The notes under the pieces were generated by a model. It worked only from the letters and a program-made list of their open reading frames with translations. It was not told the DNA's origin and did not search any database. From positions 1 to 62,862 of the forward strand of contig CADCMR010000015.1 in the NCBI GenBank assembly GCA_902802585.1: a stretch of 62,862 bases of DNA, read 5' to 3'. This stretch comes from an uncultured bacterium. GTDB taxonomy: Bacteria > Verrucomicrobiota > Lentisphaeria > Victivallales > UBA1829. The position numbers and the translations under genes are program-made. Position 1 is the first letter of the stretch. Each line of letters starts with the position of its first letter. Below are positions 1-8,414 of this stretch, piece after piece.

Positions 1-2
1 AT

Positions 3-299
3 CCTGGTGATGGATTGCTGTTTGTTTCCAAAGTGGAGTCCCCGAAAAGTTGGGAAGCCGAAAAAGAACTTACAACCGCACCGGAGATGGGTTATAAAAA
101 AGAAATTGCAATTGACCTTGGAGAAAAGAATAAAAAATTCTACGTGTTTTGTTATATAAAACAAGGTGACCATTACGGAAAAGCAAGGCTTGGGCCGGTG
201 TATATTCAGGAAGAGAAGAATATGATCCAGCTTGTCAAAATGAATGTAAAAGTTTCATTCAACACGCTGGAAGGCGACCGGAACGTGAATACCTTTTAA
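3..299 (+). CDS. C-terminal part of a secreted protein/lipoprotein (cut by window edge)
   Basis: The frame is open to the left edge, so only about 98 C-terminal residues are visible and no signal peptide can be seen. The last 55 residues resemble the C-terminus of the lipoprotein encoded at 2705-3874: HYGKARLGPVYI here against RYGKASLICVYS there, both followed by a FSFN/VSFN strand and an ending of the type GD-x-N-x-x-x-(Y/F). It is therefore probably a paralogue flanking the LRR gene. A TTG at 15 is an internal codon, not a convincing start. Function unknown. Confidence 0.6.
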   Translation, partial: PGDGLLFVSKVESPKSWEAEKELTTAPEMGYKKEIAIDLGEKNKKFYVFCYIKQGDHYGKARLGPVYIQEEKNMIQLVKMNVKVSFNTLEGDRNVNTF

Positions 300-460
300 T
301 GAACTGGACACCCCCAGCCGACTAACCCCGACGCGTCCAATCGTCCTTCCTGCTCAACCGCCGACTTCCTGCCCGGAGCCTGCCGGACAGGGGGGAAACG
401 GCGTCCTGGTTCGGCGTTGAAAAAGTTTAAACAAAGTTCCAAACATGGTAAGAAAGCGAC

Positions 461-489
461 TTGACTTTTCCCGGAATAGATGTTAAAGT
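461..489 (+). promoter_or_regulatory. Promoter of the BspA-like LRR gene
   Basis: -35 TTGACT (461-466), 17-nt spacer, -10 TAAAGT (484-489). Transcription would begin near 496, giving a leader of about 37 nt before the ATG at 533. The TTG at 461, which could be taken as a start codon, is this -35 box. Confidence 0.55.
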
Positions 490-532
490 AGAGTTATTAA
501 GCGGACTACCCATGCTCCACGGAGGATTTAAC

Positions 533-2680
533 ATGAAGTACAAATCGGTCAGCACCATCGCCGCGATCCTCTGCGGCATACTGCTTGCGTTCGTCGTTCG
601 CGCACAGGAGAACGAACAGGTGAAAGCGGCTGCCTCGCGGCCGAATTCGGAATCCGCCCAGCCCGCCGCGGAAAAGAAAAAGGTCAGGGGCACGGCGGAC
701 GAATTGCTGCCCAAGATCAAATCCGGGGATATTCCCTACGTCCCCAAGAGCGAATATTCCTCCGACATGGAGTTCGAGTATGTGTACTACGACGGCAGCC
801 CGACGCCGGAGAGCATTACGCTTCTGTATGTGCCGGACCCCGGCGAAGTGGATTTCGTCGTTCCGGACGGTGTCACGGCGGTCCACACCAATGCGTTCCA
901 GGACTGCAAAAAGCTGAAATCCGTCACGTTCCCCGACTCCGTCAAGTCGATCGGCGAGCTTGCTCTGGACAACATTCCGTCCCTGAAGTCGGTTTCGCTG
1001 CCCGCGCGCATTACCATCGGCAACCGCGCTTTTTACCAGTGTTCCAACCTCGAGACCGTGACGTTCCGGAAGGATCCCGAAGGCGCGCAGCCGTCCTCGG
1101 GGAGCGTCGTCCTGGGGAAAGAGGTTTTTTCACAGTGTAACAAACTGAAGAGCTTTGCGTTCCCGGAAGGACTCGAAGCGATCCCGGAAGCCGCCCTCCG
1201 TTCCTGCGCGGAACTGGAATCCATCTCGATCCCGGAGGGCGTGAAGGAGATCGGGCCCAGTGCGTTCAGCCAATGCACCGTCATCAGGAAGATCAGGGTC
1301 CCGGACAGCGTGGTGAAGATCGGGGGAGGGGCTTTCTCCGCCTGCTCATCGCTGGAGGAGATCGTTCTGCCCCTGGACCATCCGGTATTCCTTGACGGAG
1401 GCGGCGTGTTCGGGAATTGCACCAGCCTCAGGCATCTCACGTTTCCGCCGCCTCGCACGATATGGCTGGTCGACAATACGTTTCGCGGATGCACGTCGCT
1501 GGAAAGCATCGAGATCCCGGAGGGCATCGAGGTCATAGGGGACTCGGCGTTCGAGGGGTGCACGTCGCTGAAGACGGTGAAAATCCCGAACAGCGTGCAT
1601 GAGATCAGGAGAGGCGCATTCGCGGGCTGCAAGAGCTTGGAAAGCATTTCGATTCCGGCGAAGGGCTGTCTGACGGAGATCGAACTGTATGCGTTCCATC
1701 AGTGCGAAAACCTGAAAACGGTGACCATTCCGGGTTCGATCGAGCTACTGGAGAATGCGTTCGACCTCGAGACGACGCAGCTGAATTTTCTGTCCCCGGC
1801 GAACAAGCGGTTCCGGTACATGGCGGACGGCTCCCTGATTGACTATGAGAAGAAGATCCTGATCGACGTACCAGTCACCATCGAGGGTGAATACGAGGTG
1901 CCGGAGGGCATCCGCAGGATCGAATCCCGGGCGTTCGAGTCCTGCCGCGTCGAACGCGTGACGATCCCGGACAGCGTGACAAGCATCGGGGGAGAGGCGT
2001 TCAAGTCCAGCGCGATCCGGGAAATCACGATCCCCGCGAGCGTGACGAAATTGGAGGAGGGGCATATTGTCGACGAGATCAACATATTTGACATATCCGC
2101 GCCGCGTGGCATGTTCAACGGCTGCACGGAGCTGAAGCGCGCGGAACTGAAGAGGAACCCGGAGAAGATCCCCGATTACCTGTTCCAGGGATGCACCTCG
2201 CTGGAGGAGGTCGTGCTTCCCGTGGGGATCACGGAGATTCCGGCGGGCATGTTCCGGAGGTGCAAAGGTCTGAAACGCGTAGTCCTGCCGGGAGCCCGCA
2301 CGATCGGCAACTTCGCCTTCGAGGGCTGCACGTCCCTGAAGCGCGTCGAACTGCCGGAGGGCGTCCGCACGATCGGCAGCAGCGCCTTCGGGGGCTGCAC
2401 AGGCCTGGAGGAAGTCGTACTGTCGCCCGGAATCAGCAGGATCAACGACAGCGCCTTCAAGGGCTGCAAGGACCTGAAACGCGTGGTCCTGCCGGAGGGA
2501 CTGACCTATATCGGACTCTGGGCGTTCGGGGACTGCCGGTCACTGAAGGAGATTGCGATCCCCGCGAGTGTGACGAAGATTTATCCGGGCGCGTTTGATG
2601 GAGCCGGCTGCGAACAGTATATCAAGGAACACTATGGGCATCTGATGAAACTGGTACTCGGGGAAGACTATTTCTTCTGA
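533..2680 (+). CDS. BspA-like leucine-rich repeat surface protein
   Basis: A 715-residue secreted protein. The ATG at 533 has a good Shine-Dalgarno (GGAGGA at 521) and gives a clean Sec signal peptide of about 25 residues (MKYKSVSTIAAIL, then a hydrophobic stretch ending VRAQ). After a short Ala/Glu/Lys-rich linker, residues from about 85 to 700 are some 20-25 LRR_5 (Treponema pallidum/BspA type) repeats with the pattern IxIPxSVxxIGxxAFxxCxxLxxV. Such proteins are usually cell-surface adhesins or binding proteins in host-associated bacteria. No C-terminal sorting domain or membrane anchor is visible. The first 13 codons and the RBS region are almost identical to those of the next gene at 2705, which is otherwise unrelated. 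Confidence 0.9.
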   Translation: MKYKSVSTIAAILCGILLAFVVRAQENEQVKAAASRPNSESAQPAAEKKKVRGTADELLPKIKSGDIPYVPKSEYSSDMEFEYVYYDGSPTPESITLLYVPDPGEVDFVVPDGVTAVHTNAFQDCKKLKSVTFPDSVKSIGELALDNIPSLKSVSLPARITIGNRAFYQCSNLETVTFRKDPEGAQPSSGSVVLGKEVFSQCNKLKSFAFPEGLEAIPEAALRSCAELESISIPEGVKEIGPSAFSQCTVIRKIRVPDSVVKIGGGAFSACSSLEEIVLPLDHPVFLDGGGVFGNCTSLRHLTFPPPRTIWLVDNTFRGCTSLESIEIPEGIEVIGDSAFEGCTSLKTVKIPNSVHEIRRGAFAGCKSLESISIPAKGCLTEIELYAFHQCENLKTVTIPGSIELLENAFDLETTQLNFLSPANKRFRYMADGSLIDYEKKILIDVPVTIEGEYEVPEGIRRIESRAFESCRVERVTIPDSVTSIGGEAFKSSAIREITIPASVTKLEEGHIVDEINIFDISAPRGMFNGCTELKRAELKRNPEKIPDYLFQGCTSLEEVVLPVGITEIPAGMFRRCKGLKRVVLPGARTIGNFAFEGCTSLKRVELPEGVRTIGSSAFGGCTGLEEVVLSPGISRINDSAFKGCKDLKRVVLPEGLTYIGLWAFGDCRSLKEIAIPASVTKIYPGAFDGAGCEQYIKEHYGHLMKLVLGEDYFF

Positions 2681-2704
2681 CCCCGACACCACGGAGACCT
2701 TAAC

Positions 2705-3874
2705 ATGAAACACAAAACGGTCAGCACCATCGCCGCGATCCTTCTGGCAGTCCTCTGCGCCGTCTGGACGACCGGGTGCGCCTCTGCCATCTTCGCCGGG
2801 TCTCTCCTTTGTTGGAGGTGCGAGCTTGCCACGATGAAGACCTCTCTGGACGGGACCGTGGTAGACGAAAACGGCGTTCCGCTGGACGATGTAAGTCTTG
2901 TCGCCCGGTACAGCTATCCGACCTGGGACTACACGGATGAGGAAACGAAAACCGAAAGACGAACCGTCGACGGCGAATTCGACATCTGGAAGCTGGGATA
3001 CAATGAGGCCGAACTGAGTTTCCACAAGGATGGGTATTACTCGCAGCGCTACAAATTCCGCGGGAGTTTCGGCCCCTCGAACGATGACGTGAACACGCTG
3101 AAGCAGCACGACATGCGCGTCGTATTGAGAAAAAAGGGTCCCCGTGCGCCTCTGTACCTGCTGACGGAACGGCAGCTGAACTACGACATGGGAAACGGGA
3201 CAAAGACGATCTGCGACCTGACCGATTCCGACGGGCCGAAAATGGTCCGCGTCGCGCTGGACGAAAAACCGGAGACGGCCAAATACATGGAACTTGACTT
3301 CAAGCGGGATGACAAGGGCGAAATCGAGCTCAGGGATTTTCCAGGCATCCTGAAATCCACGGGCGAACCCGTAAAATATCCCGCTGTCTTTATCTTCCGG
3401 TTCCATTCCGACGACCCGGACGATGGCCTGCGTCTGATCGACGAGGGTGAATCCTACATGGAACAGCATCCGTTCGACGGCACGGTCCCGAATGTCGATT
3501 TCGACAGAAAACAGATCCTGGAACGGCAGTCCGGACAGGAACGGGACAGGAACACATTTGCCAGCTTCAGCGACTTCCACAATACGGCCTCCGAGGACGG
3601 CTACACACTCAGGGAGGTCGCCATCCCCGTCGAACAGCTGATTACAATGGAGAAAAAGGATGACACGGTCTTTGTGAGCTGGAGCGGAGCACCGAGGTTC
3701 ATGTTCCTCAAATGCGGCGGCCGCTACGGGAAAGCATCGCTCATCTGCGTTTATTCTGGCGGAAGGAACGTGTCCACTGGATACGGCGAACTCGGCGACA
3801 AGTTCAACCCGCATTTTTCCTTCAATCTCTTTTTGAACAAAGAACCCGGCGACACGAATCTGACCAGCTACTGA
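2705..3874 (+). CDS. Secreted lipoprotein with an N-terminal Ig-like/CarboxypepD_reg-like segment
   Basis: 389 residues. The signal peptide MKHKTVSTIAAIL is nearly the same as that of the upstream LRR protein, but it ends in a lipobox (WTTGC), predicting lipidation at about residue 24. Residues 40-75 (TSLDGTVVDENGVPLDDVSLV) match the start of carboxypeptidase-regulatory-like beta domains, which often sit on surface proteins. The rest is unrecognised; its C-terminal 60 residues resemble those of the truncated gene at 3-299. RBS GGAG at 2691; 24 nt downstream of the LRR gene, so probably co-transcribed. Confidence 0.75.
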   Translation: MKHKTVSTIAAILLAVLCAVWTTGCASAIFAGSLLCWRCELATMKTSLDGTVVDENGVPLDDVSLVARYSYPTWDYTDEETKTERRTVDGEFDIWKLGYNEAELSFHKDGYYSQRYKFRGSFGPSNDDVNTLKQHDMRVVLRKKGPRAPLYLLTERQLNYDMGNGTKTICDLTDSDGPKMVRVALDEKPETAKYMELDFKRDDKGEIELRDFPGILKSTGEPVKYPAVFIFRFHSDDPDDGLRLIDEGESYMEQHPFDGTVPNVDFDRKQILERQSGQERDRNTFASFSDFHNTASEDGYTLREVAIPVEQLITMEKKDDTVFVSWSGAPRFMFLKCGGRYGKASLICVYSGGRNVSTGYGELGDKFNPHFSFNLFLNKEPGDTNLTSY

Positions 3875-3933
3875 TCAACAGAACAAAAGCAATTCTCTGC
3901 TTTCGTCCAAAACGCTTCTCCGCGAAAAAAACG

Positions 3934-4124
3934 TAAGGCCGGGGTTCCAGGAAAAAAGTGGTAGGCATATCGGACTCAAACGGCCTTATGTTTTGGGTCA
4001 TTTTGAGGTCAAACAGGAGAACCGGGGGTGTCTCGCGACGTTTTGTGGGACCGGGAAGAGATGGTTTTTTCTGTTTCGATATGCCCAGGCATTTTACGAT
4101 GCAAAACGCTGGACCCCGGCCTTA
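3934..4124. repeat. Imperfect inverted repeat pair
   Basis: TAAGGCCGGGGTTCCAG at 3934-3950 is the reverse complement of CTGGACCCCGGCCTTA at 4109-4124 except for one missing base. The arms are about 160 nt apart. There is no transposase between them. Confidence 0.5.
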
Positions 4125-4389
4125 AGAAACAGAGAGAACCGGCGAGCTTGACCCGATTTCCGGCGCTGAAACAGCGCTCCACGGGTTATCTGTGCTCGGC
4201 GCAAGGGACGGCGGAAAACTCGCGCAACCCTCGAACGTTGAGACTCTTGTACCGGAACAAGAAAGCCTGCGAAATCGTTGGACTTCACAGGCGTTTAAAA
4301 CAAAATGGTGGAGCATATCGGACTTGAAGTGATGACCAGGACGCTCGCCTTGAAAAAAAGAACCCCAAGCTCAAATGCTTGATCAAATA

Positions 4390-4420
4390 CCCTGCCGGAC
4401 ACATGGCGTGTCCGGCAGGG
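4390..4420 (-). terminator. Strong hairpin downstream of the 39-aa membrane peptide gene
   Basis: CCCTGCCGGACAC / GTGTCCGGCAGGG form a perfect 13-bp stem with the 5-nt loop ATGGC, 45 nt after the stop of the small minus-strand gene. No T-tract follows directly on the minus strand, so it may be a 3'-end stabiliser or a REP-like unit rather than a classical terminator. Confidence 0.5.
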
Positions 4421-4464
4421 GCCCTTACCTGGGGTCTGCTTGGTTCGTTGGGAACGAGACGCTG

Positions 4465-4584
4465 TCAGTTGTTCAGCAAGGACTGAACGATGACCTTGAC
4501 AACGCCGATGGCGAGCAGGGCTACAAAAGCGCCTGCAGCGACCTCAGCGCATCGGGTAGGATTAAATTCGTCGAAGTCTTCCAT
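4465..4584 (-). CDS. 39-residue single-pass membrane peptide
   Basis: Starts at ATG 4584 with a textbook RBS (AGGAG, spacing 8-9) and encodes MEDFDEFNPTRC, then a hydrophobic helix AAGAFVALLAIGVVKVIVQ and the tail SLLNN. The N-terminus is acidic and the helix spans about residues 15-34. The good RBS, the hydrophobic pattern and the strong hairpin after the stop support a real small gene. The function is unknown; small membrane regulators, toxin-type peptides and bacteriocin-like peptides have this build, but no cognate gene is evident next to it. The frame also runs further upstream without a better start. Confidence 0.55.
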   Translation of the reverse strand: MEDFDEFNPTRCAEVAAGAFVALLAIGVVKVIVQSLLNN

Positions 4585-5006
4585 GATGTTTTCTCCTGTA
4601 GGTTTTAAGTTAAAAGTGAGCTCAGACAATATGATAATTGCTGATACCAAGTAAGTTATATCTATTTTTGCATTTTCGATCGACACGCTACAATCAGGAG
4701 GAGCAAACCATCAAGTTTTTCAGGGGGGAATCTGCATCTCTGTTTTTCATCAGGAGAGGCGTTCCTTTTTCCGCGTTGAGCTTGCGTGGGACGTTTGGGA
4801 CGCATTTTTTGCCCTTCGCGCGCGCGGGAGACGATATAGATCGAAAGCGCAATTCTATGAGTGACTTGTCGGTAATGGATTTGTTAGCCGTGGTTTGCCA
4901 TGCTCGGCCTTGGTTCCATAGCAGAAGAGAGGCGGCGAACCTCTGTGAATACCCGTCGTACCCGATGAACGGGTACGACAGGTTGTTGAAACGCGAAACC
5001 ATCGAG
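4585..5006. other. Intergenic region between a Sel1 gene and a small peptide gene
   Basis: No convincing gene. It contains a perfect 10-bp hairpin at 4955-4979 (GTCGTACCCG, loop ATGAA, CGGGTACGAC), 28 nt past the stop of the Sel1-repeat gene, probably part of its 3' untranslated region. The AT-rich part at 4585-4690 should hold the promoter of the 39-aa peptide gene, but no clear -35/-10 pair was found. Confidence 0.4.
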
Positions 5007-6101
5007 TTATTCGTCCAGTTTCTTCAGCATAATTTTGGCGTTCGTGTCGCCCTGATCGGCAGCCATGTGAAACCACATGGCGGCTTTTACCTTGTCCTTA
5101 TTGACGCCCTGGCCATCGAAATAAGAAAGTCCGAGGCAGTATTGCGCCACGGCAAGCCCCTGATCGGCGGCCAGACGATACCATTTGACTGCTTCCGCAT
5201 GGTTCTTGATTATGCCCATACCGTCGAAATAGCATCCAGCGAGCAGGAATTGCGCCTTGGGTATTCCCTGCTCAGCGGCAGGACGGAGCCATTTCACCGC
5301 TTCGCGGGAGTCCTGCTTGACTCCATGCCCACGAAAATAGCATCTTGCAAGCTCGTATTGTGCCGGGGCGAACCCCTGTTCCGCCGCTTTGCGGAGCCAT
5401 TTCGCCGCTTCGCGGTAGTTCTGCTTGACGCCTTCGCCGTTTCCATAGCAGACACCAAGGTTGTATTGCGCTTCGGGCTTTCCCTGCTCGGCTGCTTTGC
5501 GGAACCAGAAAGACGCCTTCTTCGCGTCTTTACGAACGCCGCACCCATCAAGATATTTCGAGCCAAGATAGCACTGGGCTTTCATGTGTCCCTGCTCGGC
5601 AGCCTTCGTGTACCACTCCGCGGCCAAGGAATCGTTCTGGTCGACGCCTCTACCCACAGCATGGCAGGTTCCGACAAAGAACTGCGCCGGAGCATACCCC
5701 TGTTCCGCGGACTTGCGGTACCAGCGAAAAGCCTCGCTGTAGTTCTGCTCTACGCCATCGCCAGTAGCATAGGCGAGCCCCAAAAAGAACTGTGCGAGGG
5801 AGACCCCCTGTTCGGCAGCTTTACGATACCACGCGGTGGCTTCGGCAAGGTCCTCTTTCACTCCTTTGCCAAGGGAACAGCACACCCCGATACCGAGTTG
5901 CGCCTTCGCGCATCCCTGATTGGCGGCCTTGTGGTACCAAAAGACCGCCTTGCGGTAGTTCTGTCTGACGCCTTCGCCGCAATAATAACGTCTTCCGAGC
6001 AGGTATTGCGCTTTGACGTTACCTTGTTTCGCGGCTTTGATTAACAGATTGATTTTGTCGCTCTTTTTTGTTTTTGAACAATTTGCTTTTTGATTTAACA
6101 T
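5007..6101 (-). CDS. Sel1-repeat protein
   Basis: 364 residues, almost wholly Sel1-like repeats (a TPR-related alpha/alpha repeat). About nine units of 36 residues show the pattern A-x-x-W-Y-x-K-A-A-x-Q-G-x-x-x-A-Q-x-x-L-G-x-x-Y-x-x-G-x-G-V. Such proteins are protein-protein interaction scaffolds. The ATG at 6101 follows CAGGAAA. The N-terminus is Lys/Asn-rich with no signal peptide, so it is probably cytoplasmic. A second, similar Sel1 protein lies at 19786-20859. It sits between the integrated element and the gene-poor region, and may or may not belong to that element. Confidence 0.9.
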   Translation of the reverse strand: MLNQKANCSKTKKSDKINLLIKAAKQGNVKAQYLLGRRYYCGEGVRQNYRKAVFWYHKAANQGCAKAQLGIGVCCSLGKGVKEDLAEATAWYRKAAEQGVSLAQFFLGLAYATGDGVEQNYSEAFRWYRKSAEQGYAPAQFFVGTCHAVGRGVDQNDSLAAEWYTKAAEQGHMKAQCYLGSKYLDGCGVRKDAKKASFWFRKAAEQGKPEAQYNLGVCYGNGEGVKQNYREAAKWLRKAAEQGFAPAQYELARCYFRGHGVKQDSREAVKWLRPAAEQGIPKAQFLLAGCYFDGMGIIKNHAEAVKWYRLAADQGLAVAQYCLGLSYFDGQGVNKDKVKAAMWFHMAADQGDTNAKIMLKKLDE

Positions 6102-6249
6102 GTTTGGTTTTCCTGTTTGATTTCGGTTGATTGGTTTGTTTTTTTGTTAGCGTTTTGTTTGATCGTAATATGAAGTGTGTTACATTTTTTTGTACTCCTT
6201 TCGTTTGCGATGTTTATTCTCTCTTCTGGGGCCTATGAGAAGGACCGTT

Positions 6250-7887
6250 TCAATTTCCCAGCGCCTTATTCATTTCCTCATCGGTTGCGGTGTTCTTGTC
6301 GATGCTGCCGTCGTCTCCAAAGATGTAACTGCCGGTTATCCCGGTATCCTTATTCGTGACCAACATGGTGTTCTTCACATTGGACTCCTCCGGAACCGCA
6401 GTCAGAAAGACTTGATTGAAAAGCGACGAGACGGAATCGACCGGACAGTCCAGACTCGCATAAAACGCTGCCGTAACGATCTTCAGCGCATCGCACTGTT
6501 CGAGAACGGACGCCAGGTCTTCCTCCTTCATACCGTCGTCGTAGACGATGAACAGGACCTTGATGTCAAGTTTGCAGACCTCGTTTTTGAAGCTATTTTC
6601 GGGGTGCTTGTCGAAAGCGGTCTTCTCGTGCTGGAGAATCGCGGAGGAGATACACGAAACCGATGAATTCACCCTTCCCAAGCGACCTTGAATCGCCCGG
6701 AGGGACGTTTCCGTGGCGAAAACGGCAATCTTCATGCGGCGCTGCAGGAAATACTTGAGCAGAACCTTCATGAAGTCCTTCGCGCTTGTCCCGTAAAACA
6801 GCGATGCCGATCCTTTCGTCCAGAAGTGCGGGAATTCGTAGCTGGACGGGATCAGTTCGTCCGATGCCCGAAAAACGTATCGTTTCGGTTCCGGGAGCAA
6901 ATGCCCCAGCTCATGCCTATAAGCCAGCTTGCGTGTTTCGTCGTCGGGGAGCACAGAGACCACGGCTCCCATAATCCCGATTGAAACGGTTACGCCGTGA
7001 AGTGCCGCCTCCGACATGAACCGGAGCGCATTTTCAAGGTCTTTGCAGGCGTTCGGATCGTTCCGATTCCATGCGTAATAAACGTGACGTCCCCTGAAAA
7101 TCTCCCAGTCTATATCCGCAAGATCGCCCGCCATGATGAGCCAGGCGTGCGTGCGCCCGTTTATGAAGTCGAAGACGTTGGTGTTGATGATGATTTCGGT
7201 GCTGTTATTCGCCGTGGCGCACAAGCAGACCCCGGCATGGGATGGGCGGAACAGGAGAGGAGACTCGCCGGGATCGCCCGCTCTCTTGAAGTATTTAAGT
7301 TCGAACACCGTGCTGTGGAACAGGACGCACATACAACGAAGGGATCCGAAATGATCAGTGAGAGGAAGTGTGCGTTCAACATTAGGAGGCACTTCCGCGT
7401 CTTCTTCGAACGAACGGTAGAGAATCGGTCCGGCGACCGTATCGAAATCCTTGTCGAGAAGCTTCATGGACCGAGCCAGATAGCGGAAGTCGCGCGGTCC
7501 TGTCAGCTGAGAGAGCAGAGCTGGATTGTCCTGTGGCGTGAGATGGTAGAATCTGTCGAAATATTGCGGCATTTGATACCAGCCGCCGTAGAAGGAATAC
7601 GGCGGCAGAATCAGATTACAAACATGCACGAACGACATGTCGGCGGATACAACGGTTTGACCGTCAGGACCGATAAAGCCGCCGCCGACAGCGTCGTGAG
7701 ATAGATTCCCGAACGTCGCGATTGTGTCGTTGGGGGCCCGGTTGCTCATTTCAACGGCGATACGCGACATCGCGTCCACCCATGCCTGGAGCCAATCGGC
7801 TCCAGGCGCGGGATTAAACGGAACAGGTGCTTGCGGCTGGACGGCCGCAAGTCCTGATGTTTTTGAGCTTTTAATTTTTGTTACCAT
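6250..7887 (-). CDS. Toprim-like/degenerate P-loop protein of the integrated element (inferred)
   Basis: 545 residues, the most downstream gene of the element. Residues about 230-303 read like a Toprim-type fold of phage primases: a WLIMAGDLADIDW strand-loop, then GRHVYYAW-NRND, where primases have GRxVxLxxDND, then a helix and HGVTVSI. Residues about 357-377 (SLFYGTSAKDFMKVLL) align in style with the Walker A of RepA-type AAA ATPases (SLxYGPSGxGKS), but Gly-Lys-Ser is lost. A later strand, KVLFIVYDD, sits where Walker B would be. So it looks like an inactivated or strongly diverged primase/helicase partner. These matches are by eye and no family assignment is certain. Its stop is at 6250 and the gene upstream ends 10 nt before its start. 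Confidence 0.5.
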   Translation of the reverse strand: MVTKIKSSKTSGLAAVQPQAPVPFNPAPGADWLQAWVDAMSRIAVEMSNRAPNDTIATFGNLSHDAVGGGFIGPDGQTVVSADMSFVHVCNLILPPYSFYGGWYQMPQYFDRFYHLTPQDNPALLSQLTGPRDFRYLARSMKLLDKDFDTVAGPILYRSFEEDAEVPPNVERTLPLTDHFGSLRCMCVLFHSTVFELKYFKRAGDPGESPLLFRPSHAGVCLCATANNSTEIIINTNVFDFINGRTHAWLIMAGDLADIDWEIFRGRHVYYAWNRNDPNACKDLENALRFMSEAALHGVTVSIGIMGAVVSVLPDDETRKLAYRHELGHLLPEPKRYVFRASDELIPSSYEFPHFWTKGSASLFYGTSAKDFMKVLLKYFLQRRMKIAVFATETSLRAIQGRLGRVNSSVSCISSAILQHEKTAFDKHPENSFKNEVCKLDIKVLFIVYDDGMKEEDLASVLEQCDALKIVTAAFYASLDCPVDSVSSLFNQVFLTAVPEESNVKNTMLVTNKDTGITGSYIFGDDGSIDKNTATDEEMNKALGN

Positions 7888-7897
7888 TTTTCTGTCA

Positions 7898-8344
7898 TCA
7901 CTCCTCGCTCTGCTGATGCTGGGTCAGGTACGCCATGAGGATGTAGTCGATGGCGCAGCAGCGGAAGAACCACGGGTTCGCCCGACGGCAGGACCACGCG
8001 CAATAGATTTCCTCGACCGTAAACAGCGGGAGGCGGATCAGCGCTTCGCATTCTGTACGGAGCTGCTTTTCGTAGAAGAATCCCAAAAAGGGACGCATCG
8101 GATCGTTAACGGAAAGCGAAAGCTTGAAGAGCTTTTCCTTCGTGAGCGGGAACGAAAACTCCCACGGCGGAAGGACTTTTTCTGCCGGATTTTTCCAGAT
8201 GTAGGTCGCCTCGTGAGTCGTGCTGCCGTCCGGCGATGAAGACAGCACGACGAGTTCGCGGGTTTCCGCTTCTTTTTCGGGTTCCACGGTGAAGATGTCG
8301 TCTTCGCCGTCGAGTTTGGTGGAAGTGATTTGATTATCTGACAT
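7898..8344 (-). CDS. Small unknown protein of the integrated element
   Basis: 148 residues from ATG 8344, chosen because CAGGA lies 8 nt upstream; a GTG at 8443 would overlap the helicase gene. An acidic, Ser/Thr-rich N-terminal 60 residues is followed by a compact C-terminal domain with many aromatic and Cys residues (FLGFFYEKQL, YCAWSCRRANPWFFRCC, YLTQHQQ). It lies between the helicase and the Toprim-like gene and ends 10 nt before the latter. The function is unknown; by position it could be an accessory replication or regulatory protein. Confidence 0.65.
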   Translation of the reverse strand: MSDNQITSTKLDGEDDIFTVEPEKEAETRELVVLSSSPDGSTTHEATYIWKNPAEKVLPPWEFSFPLTKEKLFKLSLSVNDPMRPFLGFFYEKQLRTECEALIRLPLFTVEEIYCAWSCRRANPWFFRCCAIDYILMAYLTQHQQSEE

Positions 8345-8414
8345 GTCAGAAATCCTGTTCTCCGTCCGTTCGGACGATTTTGTGTTTATATTTCCCTCTC
8401 GCGAGGGGGCTGTT

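Larger units (their letters stand above)
3875..4464. other. 590-bp gene-free region with degenerate repeats
   Basis: No ORF here looks coding; the longest open frames overlap on both strands and have no RBS. It holds an imperfect inverted repeat (3934-3950 against 4109-4124), a short direct repeat sharing the 12-mer GCATATCGGACT (3965-3976 and 4313-4324), and the strong hairpin at 4390-4420. It may be the relic of a small inserted element. Confidence 0.45.

Noticed and set aside
461..532. TTG at 461 as the start of the LRR gene
   Set aside because: It is the -35 box of the promoter; ATG 533 has an RBS and begins the signal peptide.
4028..4327. 99-codon ORF in the gene-free region
   Set aside because: No RBS, overlapping ORFs on the other strand and no protein-like pattern.
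4694..5002. 102-codon minus-strand ORF downstream of the Sel1 gene
   Set aside because: No RBS; composition is not protein-like and it spans the 3' hairpin.
4638..6044. 468-codon plus-strand ORF opposite the Sel1 gene
   Set aside because: Its repeats are the reverse reading of the Sel1 repeats.
6102..6249. Left attachment site of the integrated element
   Set aside because: No copy of the tRNA 3' end was found here or elsewhere to the left within the window, so the boundary is left open.
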